Shown here: positions 20,642 through 28,063 of the stretch, one piece after another
Layout of the letters: each line of letters begins with the position of its first letter
How positions within the stretch are numbered: position 1 is the stretch's first letter
DNA from: Candidatus Gastranaerophilales bacterium
GTDB taxonomy: Bacteria; Cyanobacteriota; Vampirovibrionia; Gastranaerophilales; Gastranaerophilaceae
Assembly: GCA_944323995.1 (NCBI GenBank)
Contig: CALUUN010000014.1
Span: 1 to 32,685, forward strand
Reading direction: 5' to 3'
Length of the DNA: 32,685 nt
Notes under the pieces: model-generated
The model's database searches: none
What the model was told of the DNA's origin: nothing
The model's input: the letters and a program-made list of their open reading frames with translations, nothing else
Position numbers and translations under genes: made by a program

Positions 20642-21522
20642 TGACTGAATACGAAGAATTTGAAAGTCCGGAAGAACTTTTAAAAACAAAACAAAGAGAA
20701 AGAGAAGTAAGAAAAGGCAGAAAAAAACAGAGCTTTTTCAAAGGTCTGCTGCGTTTTTTGACCGGCTGTGCAATTATTGCCGGCGTATACCAGTTTTCAG
20801 CGCTTGACGGCTGGTATCTGCCTCAAACTGCTTTTAAAAATCCGGATCCGGCCCGTGTTCAGATTGTTAATAACAGAATCGTAAAAACCGATAAAATCAA
20901 ATCGGTAATAAAAGATGTTCAGGTGCCAAAGCTGCCTTTGTATATGGCAAATCTTAACGAATTAAAATACAAATTAATTTCTCTTGCACCGGTTGAGGAT
21001 GTTTATATAAGACGTTATGCTTTCCCCGCAAGAATTTTGATTATTATAAGAGAGGCAGTGCCGGTTATATCAATTCTTCCGGATGAAAAAGTAAAACCGG
21101 TTGCCGCATTCACAAAGGACGGACGTCTTATAACCGGTGCGGATTATCTGCCGCTGCCGCCCGAATACGCGACTATTAGAGTACTTTCCTACGGAAATAA
21201 GGGTGATGATTATACAAAATGGGATGCCGCAAAAGTGCTGCAGATTGAAAAAATTGCCCGTTATGTTGAAACCTTTGCACGCGAAAGCGTTGAATACATT
21301 GATTTGAGAAATCCGGATGATGTTTATGTGAAAATTAAAACCGTCTTAATCCGCCTCGGCAAGCCCGATGAGGATATATTCGGCAGAATTAAACGAATTC
21401 CCACCATATTGCCTCAGGTGCAAAAAGTCAAAGGTAAAGTTAAATACATTGATTTGAGCTGGGAAAAAGTTAACTATTTGAAATTAAGGAGCAATAATGA
21501 GAACAGCACTGGCGCAGACTAG
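20641..21522 (+). CDS. ftsQ: Cell division protein FtsQ/DivIB-like
   Basis: FtsQ is a bitopic membrane protein linking early and late divisome parts. The 293-residue protein has a charged cytoplasmic N-terminus (to about residue 33), one membrane helix (GLLRFLTGCAIIAGVYQFSA, about 36-56), then a POTRA-like domain (DKIKSVIKDVQVPKLPLYM, LNELKYKLISLAPVEDVYI, RILIIIREAVPVISIL) and the FtsQ C-terminal region ending in VKGKVKYIDLSWEKV. The position after murC-murB-ddl is the classical mur/fts order. Identity is by topology, motifs and context. It overlaps nadE by 26 bases. Confidence 0.88.
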   Translation: MTEYEEFESPEELLKTKQREREVRKGRKKQSFFKGLLRFLTGCAIIAGVYQFSALDGWYLPQTAFKNPDPARVQIVNNRIVKTDKIKSVIKDVQVPKLPLYMANLNELKYKLISLAPVEDVYIRRYAFPARILIIIREAVPVISILPDEKVKPVAAFTKDGRLITGADYLPLPPEYATIRVLSYGNKGDDYTKWDAAKVLQIEKIARYVETFARESVEYIDLRNPDDVYVKIKTVLIRLGKPDEDIFGRIKRIPTILPQVQKVKGKVKYIDLSWEKVNYLKLRSNNENSTGAD

Positions 21523-22909
21523 ATTTAAAACAGCTGATTTTGAATTTAATTACGGACAGATTATTGAAAAAATTGAAAATACGGATTGTGATTTGATAAT
21601 TTTCCCCGATTATGACCTTGAAGAAACCGGCGGGAAAGATCTTGTGTATGATGAAAAATGCCTTGAAGCGGAATCTTTGATGTATGAAAAGATTGCGGCT
21701 AAAAATTACGACAAGGCTGTTTTAATCGGAAATATTCTGATACAAAACGGAGAAATTTCAATCTCTGATGACGGCTTTTTCGTTATTTACGGCAAAAATG
21801 TTTATGTCGATGAGATTTACCGCGATGATGTGATTTGTGATCTTTATGTCCTTGCAAAAAACAAGTACTTTGTCTTAAATTCCTATAATGACTTTGTTGA
21901 GAGCATAAATTCAAGAAATGATTTTATTTATGTGAATGCGGTCGGGATGGCCGATGAAAACGTTTATGCGGGCGGAAGTTTCGCAAAAAACAGAGAAAAC
22001 GAACTTGTTTTGATGATGCCTGTTTGTGAAACGGATTGTCAGGTTGTTGATTTTGAAAACAAAATTGAGTTTATTGAAGAACCGGTTGAGGAACTTGTTT
22101 ATAAAGTTACGACTTTCGGATTAAAAGAGTATTGTGAAAATACGGGATTTAAAAAAGTAGTGCTGGGGTTATCAGGCGGGATTGACAGTGCGTTAACCGC
22201 AGTTCTCGCAGCACGCGCAATCGGGCCGGAAAATGTTCTCGGTATTTTAATGCCCAGTATGTATTCATCAGAAGGCAGCATAACAGATTCGGTTAAACTT
22301 GCGCAGATTCTCGGGATTAAAACCGAGAAACATTCAATTACGCCGCTTTTTGATAATTTTATGGAAAAAGTCGGTCATGAATTAAAAGGCGACCTTGCCG
22401 AAGAAAATCTTCAGGCACGTTTGAGGGCGCTTATTTTGATGTTTTTCTCAAACCGCGATAACAGGCTGCTTTTATCTACCGGCAACAAATCCGAAATAGC
22501 AATGGGATTCGGTACTCTGTACGGCGATATGGCGGGCGGGATGAATTTGATCTGTGATTTAACAAAGACAAATGTTTATAAACTTTCAAATTATATCAAC
22601 CGTGATTACGAAATTATTCCGCAGGAAATTATAGACAAAGCGCCCTCTGCAGAACTTCATCCGGGGCAAAAAGATCAGGACAGACTGCCCGAGTACGCAG
22701 TTCTGGACGATATTATCGAAATGTATATTGAGCAAAACAAACCTTTTGACGAAATCGCCGAAAAATACGGTGAAAATCTTGTTCAAGATACAATAAAGAA
22801 AATATATCGTGCGCAGTTCAAACGCAGGCAGGCATGTTTAGGGATAAGGCTTACCGAGCGTGCATTCTGCAGTAATGTTGATTTACCGGTTGTTCAGAGG
22901 TTTTATTGA
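21497..22909 (+). CDS. nadE: NAD(+) synthase with degenerate glutaminase domain
   Basis: NadE amidates nicotinate adenine dinucleotide to NAD+ with ATP. The 470-residue protein has a C-terminal synthetase with the ATP loop LGLSGGIDSALTAVLA (223-238), LSTGNKSEIAMGFGTLYGDM and KDQDRLPEYAVLDDI. The N-terminal nitrilase-like domain is short (about 200 residues) and eroded: the usual catalytic Glu in FPE is Asp38 (FPDYDLEETGG), the Lys-containing KxxLPN segment is missing or deleted, and the CED motif is C114-D (VICDLY), although VNAVGMADENVYAGGSF is kept. It may therefore depend on free ammonia. A GGAG site precedes the ATG inside ftsQ. Confidence 0.93.
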   Translation: MRTALAQTRFKTADFEFNYGQIIEKIENTDCDLIIFPDYDLEETGGKDLVYDEKCLEAESLMYEKIAAKNYDKAVLIGNILIQNGEISISDDGFFVIYGKNVYVDEIYRDDVICDLYVLAKNKYFVLNSYNDFVESINSRNDFIYVNAVGMADENVYAGGSFAKNRENELVLMMPVCETDCQVVDFENKIEFIEEPVEELVYKVTTFGLKEYCENTGFKKVVLGLSGGIDSALTAVLAARAIGPENVLGILMPSMYSSEGSITDSVKLAQILGIKTEKHSITPLFDNFMEKVGHELKGDLAEENLQARLRALILMFFSNRDNRLLLSTGNKSEIAMGFGTLYGDMAGGMNLICDLTKTNVYKLSNYINRDYEIIPQEIIDKAPSAELHPGQKDQDRLPEYAVLDDIIEMYIEQNKPFDEIAEKYGENLVQDTIKKIYRAQFKRRQACLGIRLTERAFCSNVDLPVVQRFY

Positions 22910-22911
22910 TT

Positions 22912-24060
22912 ATGAAATATGAAGAAGCGGTCAGTCTTTTGACAGGTCAGGGAAAATTTCATATTGAACTCGGACTTGACAGAATTTCAAAAATTCTTGC
23001 ATTGCTTAAAAATCCGCAGGATAAACTCAAATGTATTCATGTCGCAGGAACCAACGGCAAAGGTTCGGTGTGCGCGGTTATTGCCGCAGTTTTGCAGGAA
23101 GCGGGTTTTAAAACAGGACTTTATACAAGTCCGCATATTTTTGATTATACGGAAAGAATAAAAATCTCAGGAGAAAATATTTCGCAGAAAGATTTTGCAA
23201 AATATACCGCTAAAATTTGCAAAATCGCCGATAAAAACAAAATTCCACTGACTGAATTTGAAGTTTTGACAGCTGTTATGTTTAAGTATTTTGCGGACAA
23301 AAAAGTTGATGTTGTTGTCCTCGAAACCGGTCTTGGCGGTCGTTTCGACGCTACAAACGTAATAAAAGAAAATTTGTGCGCCGTCATAACTCATATAGAT
23401 TTTGACCATACCGAAAGATTGGGCAAAACGCTTTCTCAAATAGCTTTTGAAAAAGCAGGTATTATCAAAGAAAATTGTCCGGTAATTGTATCTGAAGGTT
23501 ATGAGGTATTTAAAGACACTGCGGATAAAAAAAATTCGCTGTATATACTGGTGTCGCCTTTTGAAGATACTTCAAATCTCTCTTTGAAAGGTTTGTATCA
23601 GCAGGAAAATCTTTCGCTTGCGTTGTCTGCAGTCAGATATCTTTTCCCGAAAATTCCTCAGTCGGTGATTCAATATGCCATTTCAAAGGTTCAGCATCCC
23701 TGCCGTTTTCAGTATATAAAAGAAAAAAATATGATAATTGATGCCGCCCATAATCCGAACGGTATTCACGCCCTCAGGCAGAGTCTTGATTACTATTATC
23801 CGGATTTGCAAAGGAGATTTGTTTTCGGGTGTTTGAAAAACAAAGATTACAAAGCTATGGTTGAGGAATTGTTTGATAAAAATGATGAAATTTATTTTTA
23901 TCATTTTAATTACCCGAATTCGGCCTCAACAGAAGAACTGCAGGCAGTATGTCCTTATGAATCAAAAGAGTTTGAGGAAAAATTTGATTATTCGGACGGC
24001 AAACTCACAATTGTTTGCGGTTCATTTTATATGATATCCGAAATTCTTCCGAAATTATAA
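22912..24060 (+). CDS. folC: Folylpolyglutamate synthase / dihydrofolate synthase
   Basis: FolC adds glutamate to dihydropteroate and to tetrahydrofolates. The 382-residue Mur-ligase-like protein has the P-loop IHVAGTNGKGSVCAVIAAVL near residue 45, TSPHIFDYTERIKI, VLETGLGGRFDATNVI, ITHIDFDHTERLGKTL, the PVIVSEG segment and DAAHNPNGIHAL. It is somewhat short for the family. ATG 22912 is chosen; a TTG at 22906 overlapping the nadE stop has better spacing to the AGAGG site, so the start is uncertain by two codons. It is the last gene of the mur operon. Its stop codon directly abuts the stop of the convergent glycosyltransferase, with no terminator between. Confidence 0.95.
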   Translation: MKYEEAVSLLTGQGKFHIELGLDRISKILALLKNPQDKLKCIHVAGTNGKGSVCAVIAAVLQEAGFKTGLYTSPHIFDYTERIKISGENISQKDFAKYTAKICKIADKNKIPLTEFEVLTAVMFKYFADKKVDVVVLETGLGGRFDATNVIKENLCAVITHIDFDHTERLGKTLSQIAFEKAGIIKENCPVIVSEGYEVFKDTADKKNSLYILVSPFEDTSNLSLKGLYQQENLSLALSAVRYLFPKIPQSVIQYAISKVQHPCRFQYIKEKNMIIDAAHNPNGIHALRQSLDYYYPDLQRRFVFGCLKNKDYKAMVEELFDKNDEIYFYHFNYPNSASTEELQAVCPYESKEFEEKFDYSDGKLTIVCGSFYMISEILPKL

Positions 24061-25617
24061 CTAATCCGAACTGCCTTTTGACATCATTTCTTCAATCAGA
24101 TTGTTAAGTCTTGCCGGTGAAAATTTGGAGCAGCTGTTCCAGATTAAGGTGGGCTTCGGCTGTTTTAACGAAGGACTCGGATAATCGCAGCTGCAGGTGC
24201 CTTTAAGCATATTGGTTGACCCGTCCACGCTTGATGTGAAATGTGAACAGCAGTTGCAGATTTTTAGTATAAATCCGTAATCGTCAAGTTTCGACTTTAA
24301 TTCCTGAAGCGCATCTATCATTCTCAAATGGCCGCCCGTTGTATACTTTTTGTTCTTGAATATAAATCTGACTTTTGAAAGTTCTTTGTCCGAGATAAAT
24401 TCAAGTTTGCAGGGCAGGTCGCTTTTGCCTGTTGAAACAACAACATCAATAGAAAGTTTGTCTTTTTCGCTGGAAACTCTGCCGTCGCCTATTCCGGCAA
24501 GTATAGCTCTTATCGGAGGAAGATTTTTAATTATATGACATATTGAATACAAAGGATAAAATACAAGCAAACAAATTTCTTTGACTGAAAGTTTTGAATT
24601 TATTAAACTGATTGCAAAGCCTGCCGCAAGAAGTATAAATGAGAACAACACGACTTTGAAATCGACAAAGAAATAGTATTTGTAAGAATGTTTTAAAATC
24701 CACAGGTATCCGAGAACCAGCACCCAGAAGTTAGGCGCAATGAGCGAAAATACGTGTTCCGTGAATACAAAATTCTTTGTGAAAATACCCTTTAAGCATT
24801 TTGTAAATAATTTCAGCCGCTGCGAAATTCTCGGACGTCTGAAAATATATCCTTCAGCGTTTACAAAGGTTTTTATGTTCGGATTATAGGTGCACTTGTA
24901 TCCGATTTTAGAAAGCAAAAGACTGTATTTAAGTTCACTGTCAATATTTTTGAAATCAACGGCGCCTATTCTGTCGACGATTTCCTTTTTCATTATAAGA
25001 ACGCCGGAATCCGCATCGCATGCAAGGCCGAAAAGTGCGCGCGCCTGTCTTATAAAGTTCATGTGATATTTTTGATAAACAGCCTTGATGCTGTCAATTA
25101 TATCCAGATTATCGGTAAGCATTAAGGTTTCGCCGCTCAATACGGAATTTTTTACGAGAGCGGAATTTGCGGTTGACAAAAAGTCGGTTGAAATGCTTCT
25201 GTTTCCGTCAATAAAAATATAGGAATCAATCCACTGATCCTGCGCAAGTTGTTCTATTAAAAGCGAAACGGCTTTATCTTTTCCGAGGGTTCCGTTATCC
25301 TTAAAATGCACAACGTTCACGAATCTGTTCGTGTTGAAAATTGTTTCCGAACCGTCGGTGCAGTTGTCAAGAATTGCAAACACCTTAAAACTGTCAATCG
25401 GATAATCCTGAAGTTTGAGTTGATTGATTATACTTTCAAGAGTTGCTTTATTATTGTGAGAGTATATTACGACAGCAAGATGATCTTTTTCTTCATATTG
25501 CGCATATCTTTTTTCAATTTTGAAGGGCTTATCTTTAAGGTTTCTCAAAGCCAGTGCAAGAAAGTATATCGAATAAATTGCGATATATACGTATAATATG
25601 TCTAAAAAATATTCCAT
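24061..25617 (-). CDS. Membrane glycosyltransferase family 2 with C-terminal Cys-rich region
   Basis: The 518-residue protein has an N-terminal membrane helix (residues 5-25), a GT-A domain (LAVVIYSHNNKATLESII 48-65, DNCTDGS 84-90, FIDGN 135-139 in the DxD position, DADSGVLIM 201-209) and a further membrane region (about 285-370). This resembles cellulose/poly-GlcNAc synthase-type GT2 enzymes, but no QxxRW motif is seen. The tail holds six close Cys (454, 456, 457, 475, 477, 496), in CNCC, TCSCDYPSPS and WNSCSKF, which may bind metal. AGGAAGGA precedes the ATG. It is likely to act on a cell-surface polysaccharide; donor and product are unknown. Confidence 0.85.
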   Translation of the reverse strand: MEYFLDILYVYIAIYSIYFLALALRNLKDKPFKIEKRYAQYEEKDHLAVVIYSHNNKATLESIINQLKLQDYPIDSFKVFAILDNCTDGSETIFNTNRFVNVVHFKDNGTLGKDKAVSLLIEQLAQDQWIDSYIFIDGNRSISTDFLSTANSALVKNSVLSGETLMLTDNLDIIDSIKAVYQKYHMNFIRQARALFGLACDADSGVLIMKKEIVDRIGAVDFKNIDSELKYSLLLSKIGYKCTYNPNIKTFVNAEGYIFRRPRISQRLKLFTKCLKGIFTKNFVFTEHVFSLIAPNFWVLVLGYLWILKHSYKYYFFVDFKVVLFSFILLAAGFAISLINSKLSVKEICLLVFYPLYSICHIIKNLPPIRAILAGIGDGRVSSEKDKLSIDVVVSTGKSDLPCKLEFISDKELSKVRFIFKNKKYTTGGHLRMIDALQELKSKLDDYGFILKICNCCSHFTSSVDGSTNMLKGTCSCDYPSPSLKQPKPTLIWNSCSKFSPARLNNLIEEMMSKGSSD

Positions 25618-25640
25618 GGATCTATTCCTTCCTCTCCAAC

Positions 25641-25669
25641 ATTGTAGTTAAAACCATAAAAAATTTCCA
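25641..25669 (-). promoter_or_regulatory. Candidate promoter of the glycosyltransferase gene
   Basis: On the minus strand TGGAAA (25664-25669), a 17-base spacer and TACAAT (25641-25646), 23 bases before the ATG. Confidence 0.5.
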
Positions 25670-25692
25670 TTACATGTAAATAAATGTTTAAT

Positions 25693-25718
25693 AAAAAAGG
25701 CGGACAAAACAGTCCGCC
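25693..25718 (-). terminator. Rho-independent terminator of ycf23
   Basis: GGCGGAC and GTCCGCC (7-bp perfect stem, 6-base loop) followed by six T on the minus strand, 22 bases after the ycf23 stop. Confidence 0.9.
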
Positions 25719-25740
25719 CGCAAATTATTCAATTAAGTCT

Positions 25741-26499
25741 TTAAACTAATTCAAAAGTTTTAACTGCATTTTTGTCAGCGATTTCAACGAGTTTTTTGAT
25801 GGTAGCCATCATAGAAAGTGTTGAATCCATTTTGTTAATGCAAGATCCTGCGCCGATAGCTGATGCACCTGCCGCAAAAGCAAACGGAGCAGTTGTCGGG
25901 TTGATACCTGTAGCTGTCATAACAGGGATTTCAACATTTCTTACAAGTTCAATTGTGTTTGAAATAGTAAGTTCCGCTCTTTCCATAAGGCCTCTTACGC
26001 CGTCAGCTTGAGAATCTTTAGAGAAGTGGCCTTCTGTCTGAATCAGGTTAACACCCATAACTTCAAGTTCTCTTGCAAGTTCAATTTGTTCTGCAATAGA
26101 GATTTCGCCCGGAATTGTAACAGAGAAGAAAGTTTCTTTTCCGTCAAGAAGTGCAAGTGTTTCTTTAACAAGGCTCAATACTTCTTTTGCAGAGAAAGAA
26201 ATTCCTTTTTTGTATAAAACATCAAAGTTGCCGAGTTCAATTGCATCAGCGCCGAGTTCAACTGCTTTTGCAAGTTCGGCCGGTACTATTGAAGAAACAA
26301 ATAAAGGAAGTTCAGTCATTGAACGAATTTCTTTTACGATTTCTTCTTTAGCGCAGATATCAACAGCGCTTGCGCCTGAGTTTTCAGCGGAGGCAACTAC
26401 TTTTTTGATATTTTGAATATCAAAATTGTCAATGCCTGCGATAACTTTAACCGCTTTTTTCTCTTGTAAGTGTTGTTTAAATAAATCAATTCTTGCCAT
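25741..26499 (-). CDS. ycf23: Ycf23 / DUF561 family protein
   Basis: The 252-residue protein is a TIM-barrel-like member of the Ycf23 family, conserved in cyanobacteria and encoded in some algal plastids, of unknown function. Matching stretches are KVIAGIDNFDIQNIKKVV, ASAVDICAKEEIVKE, LPLFVSSIVPAELAKAVELG, DAIELGNFDVLYKKGISFSA, FFSVTIPGEISIAEQIELA and MTATGINPTTAPFAFAAGAS. ATG 26499 is preferred over TTG 26505; AAGGAG lies nine bases before it. A consensus promoter and a strong terminator make it a single-gene unit. No cofactor motif is clear beyond the glycine-rich phosphate-site-like loop at ATGINPTT. Confidence 0.9.
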   Translation of the reverse strand: MARIDLFKQHLQEKKAVKVIAGIDNFDIQNIKKVVASAENSGASAVDICAKEEIVKEIRSMTELPLFVSSIVPAELAKAVELGADAIELGNFDVLYKKGISFSAKEVLSLVKETLALLDGKETFFSVTIPGEISIAEQIELARELEVMGVNLIQTEGHFSKDSQADGVRGLMERAELTISNTIELVRNVEIPVMTATGINPTTAPFAFAAGASAIGAGSCINKMDSTLSMMATIKKLVEIADKNAVKTFELV

Positions 26500-26522
26500 A
26501 ATCAAATTCTCCTTCTTGCTGA

Positions 26523-26551
26523 ATTATACATTAAAATTTTAATAATTTCAA
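26523..26551 (-). promoter_or_regulatory. Promoter of ycf23
   Basis: On the minus strand TTGAAA (26546-26551), a 17-base spacer and a perfect TATAAT (26523-26528), 23 bases before the ATG. Confidence 0.8.
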
Positions 26552-26628
26552 GACTAACCCCAAAATAATAATTTACGGGAATACTAAGCTCAAGAAATTT
26601 TTACATAATAATATCAAGAGGAAACAAT

Positions 26629-27297
26629 ATGCTAAAAAGGTTTTTATGCGTAATATGTGCTTTTACAATTTCGTTTGCTCCGGTGTGTGCGGTAAATTAC
26701 GAGCCTGACGAAAAAATTAACATAACGGTGTATGAAAAAATTAATCCCGCAATAGTTGCGATAGATGCACAGCTTTCAGACGGTGTTTCAGCCGGAACCG
26801 GCTGCGTAATTTCAAAAGACGGCGTTATATTAACCGGTTCTCATGTTGTGGAGGATTGCATAGATATTGATGTAACCCTTTCAAACGGGCATGTTTATAA
26901 AGCAAAAATTCTGGCAAAAATGGGTAAAAACAAAGATCTTGCTCTTTTAAAAATAGAGCCGAAAACACCGTTAAAAACGGTAAGTTTCGGAGATTCCGAA
27001 AACATAAAAGTCGGTCAGAAAGTTCTCACAATCGGAAATCCTTTCGGATTTTCGGGAACCTTAACGCAGGGGATTGTGTCAAGAATTGATTATGCAAAAA
27101 ACAGAATCCAAACAGATGCGGCAATAAATCCCGGCTGTTCCGGCGGCCCTTTGTTGAATTCTGCAGGCGAGGTTATCGGAATTAACCAGTCTATTTATAA
27201 TCCGGATAACAATATTTCCAATATCGGAATAGGTTTTGCAATACCCATAAATGATGCAAAAAACTTTATTAAAAATGCTAATCTTGCAAAAAATTAG
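26629..27297 (+). CDS. Secreted trypsin-like serine protease, Deg/HtrA type without PDZ
   Basis: The 222-residue protein has a signal peptide ([18 protein letters not shown], likely cut after VCA at 21) and a complete trypsin-fold Deg protease domain: His72 in LTGSHVVED, Asp103 in [10 protein letters not shown], Ser171 in [12 protein letters not shown]. The usual NPGNSGGP has Cys170 instead of Asn, and TNxHVV has become TGSHVV. No PDZ domain follows, so the usual PDZ regulation and cage assembly are absent. A periplasmic or surface quality-control or maturation protease is inferred. AGAGGA precedes the ATG. The mlaE-like gene follows 22 bases later, with its own promoter overlapping this gene's end. 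Confidence 0.92.
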   Translation: MLKRFLCVICAFTISFAPVCAVNYEPDEKINITVYEKINPAIVAIDAQLSDGVSAGTGCVISKDGVILTGSHVVEDCIDIDVTLSNGHVYKAKILAKMGKNKDLALLKIEPKTPLKTVSFGDSENIKVGQKVLTIGNPFGFSGTLTQGIVSRIDYAKNRIQTDAAINPGCSGGPLLNSAGEVIGINQSIYNPDNNISNIGIGFAIPINDAKNFIKNANLAKN

Positions 27298-27313
27298 CTG
27301 TTCGTGATATATT
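27284..27313 (+). promoter_or_regulatory. Promoter of the MlaE-like permease gene
   Basis: TTGCAA (27284-27289), an 18-base spacer and TATATT (27308-27313), with TG one base upstream of the -10. The -10 ends six bases before the ATG at 27320; the -35 lies within the end of the protease gene. Confidence 0.6.
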
Positions 27314-27319
27314 TTTTGT

Positions 27320-28057
27320 ATGATAAATTTTTTCGGGTTATGCGTTATTAATTTTATAAAAAGTATAAAGTATTTGCTGCAGCGGCAGGTAAGGTTTTCG
27401 AGCGTAATAAGTCAGGCCGCATCCATAAGCTATGACTCATTAACTATTTCGCTTTGCATTGCATTTATTGCTGCTGCGGTTATTGCAATTCAGGTTTCAA
27501 AACAATTTTTGATGACAGGTGCGGAAACCTATATCGGCGGAACAATTGCAATTGTTATGATAAGAGAAATCGCTCCGGGGTTTGTAGCGCTTGCAATAGG
27601 CGCACGCGCGGGAACGGCAATTTCCGCGGAAATTGCAAACATGCAGGTTACATCGCAGATAGATGCAATGAAAACATTAAAAGTCGATCCGGTCGGGTAT
27701 TATTTTACCCCGAGAATACTTGCTGCAATGATTACAGTCCCTATGGTGGTGTTGCTGGCGGAAGTTGTCGGAGTTCTGGGCGGCATGCTGGTTTCATCGG
27801 CCACAATTGATTTGCATCCTGCAAGGTATATGAGTTCTGTCTGGGCATGGCTTTCAACGCGCGATATTTACATAAGCCTTTTAAAAGCCTCAATTTTCGG
27901 CGGATTGATTGCACTTGTCTGCGCGACTCAGGGGTATGAAACCAGAGGCGGAGCAAAAGAAGTCGGAATTTCTACAACTCAGGCGGCAATCCTTTCAACG
28001 CTTTATATGCTTATTGCGGATTTTCTGGTGAATCTTGTGTTTTATATTGCAAAATAA
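27320..28057 (+). CDS. mlaE: MlaE/Ycf63 family ABC transporter permease
   Basis: The 245-residue membrane protein belongs to the MlaE permease family, which forms the inner-membrane part of phospholipid transporters between the two membranes of diderm bacteria; cyanobacterial and plastid versions are Ycf63/TGD1. Signatures are FIAAAVIAIQVSKQF, VMIREIAPGFVALAIGARAGTAI, SAEIANMQVTSQIDAMKTL and a five-to-six-helix layout. It implies an outer membrane. The ATPase and MlaD-like partner are not in the window. No ribosome site is present and the -10 box is six bases away, suggesting a leaderless mRNA. It ends six bases before the convergent GspE-like stop. Confidence 0.93.
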   Translation: MINFFGLCVINFIKSIKYLLQRQVRFSSVISQAASISYDSLTISLCIAFIAAAVIAIQVSKQFLMTGAETYIGGTIAIVMIREIAPGFVALAIGARAGTAISAEIANMQVTSQIDAMKTLKVDPVGYYFTPRILAAMITVPMVVLLAEVVGVLGGMLVSSATIDLHPARYMSSVWAWLSTRDIYISLLKASIFGGLIALVCATQGYETRGGAKEVGISTTQAAILSTLYMLIADFLVNLVFYIAK

Positions 28058-28063
28058 GAAAAA

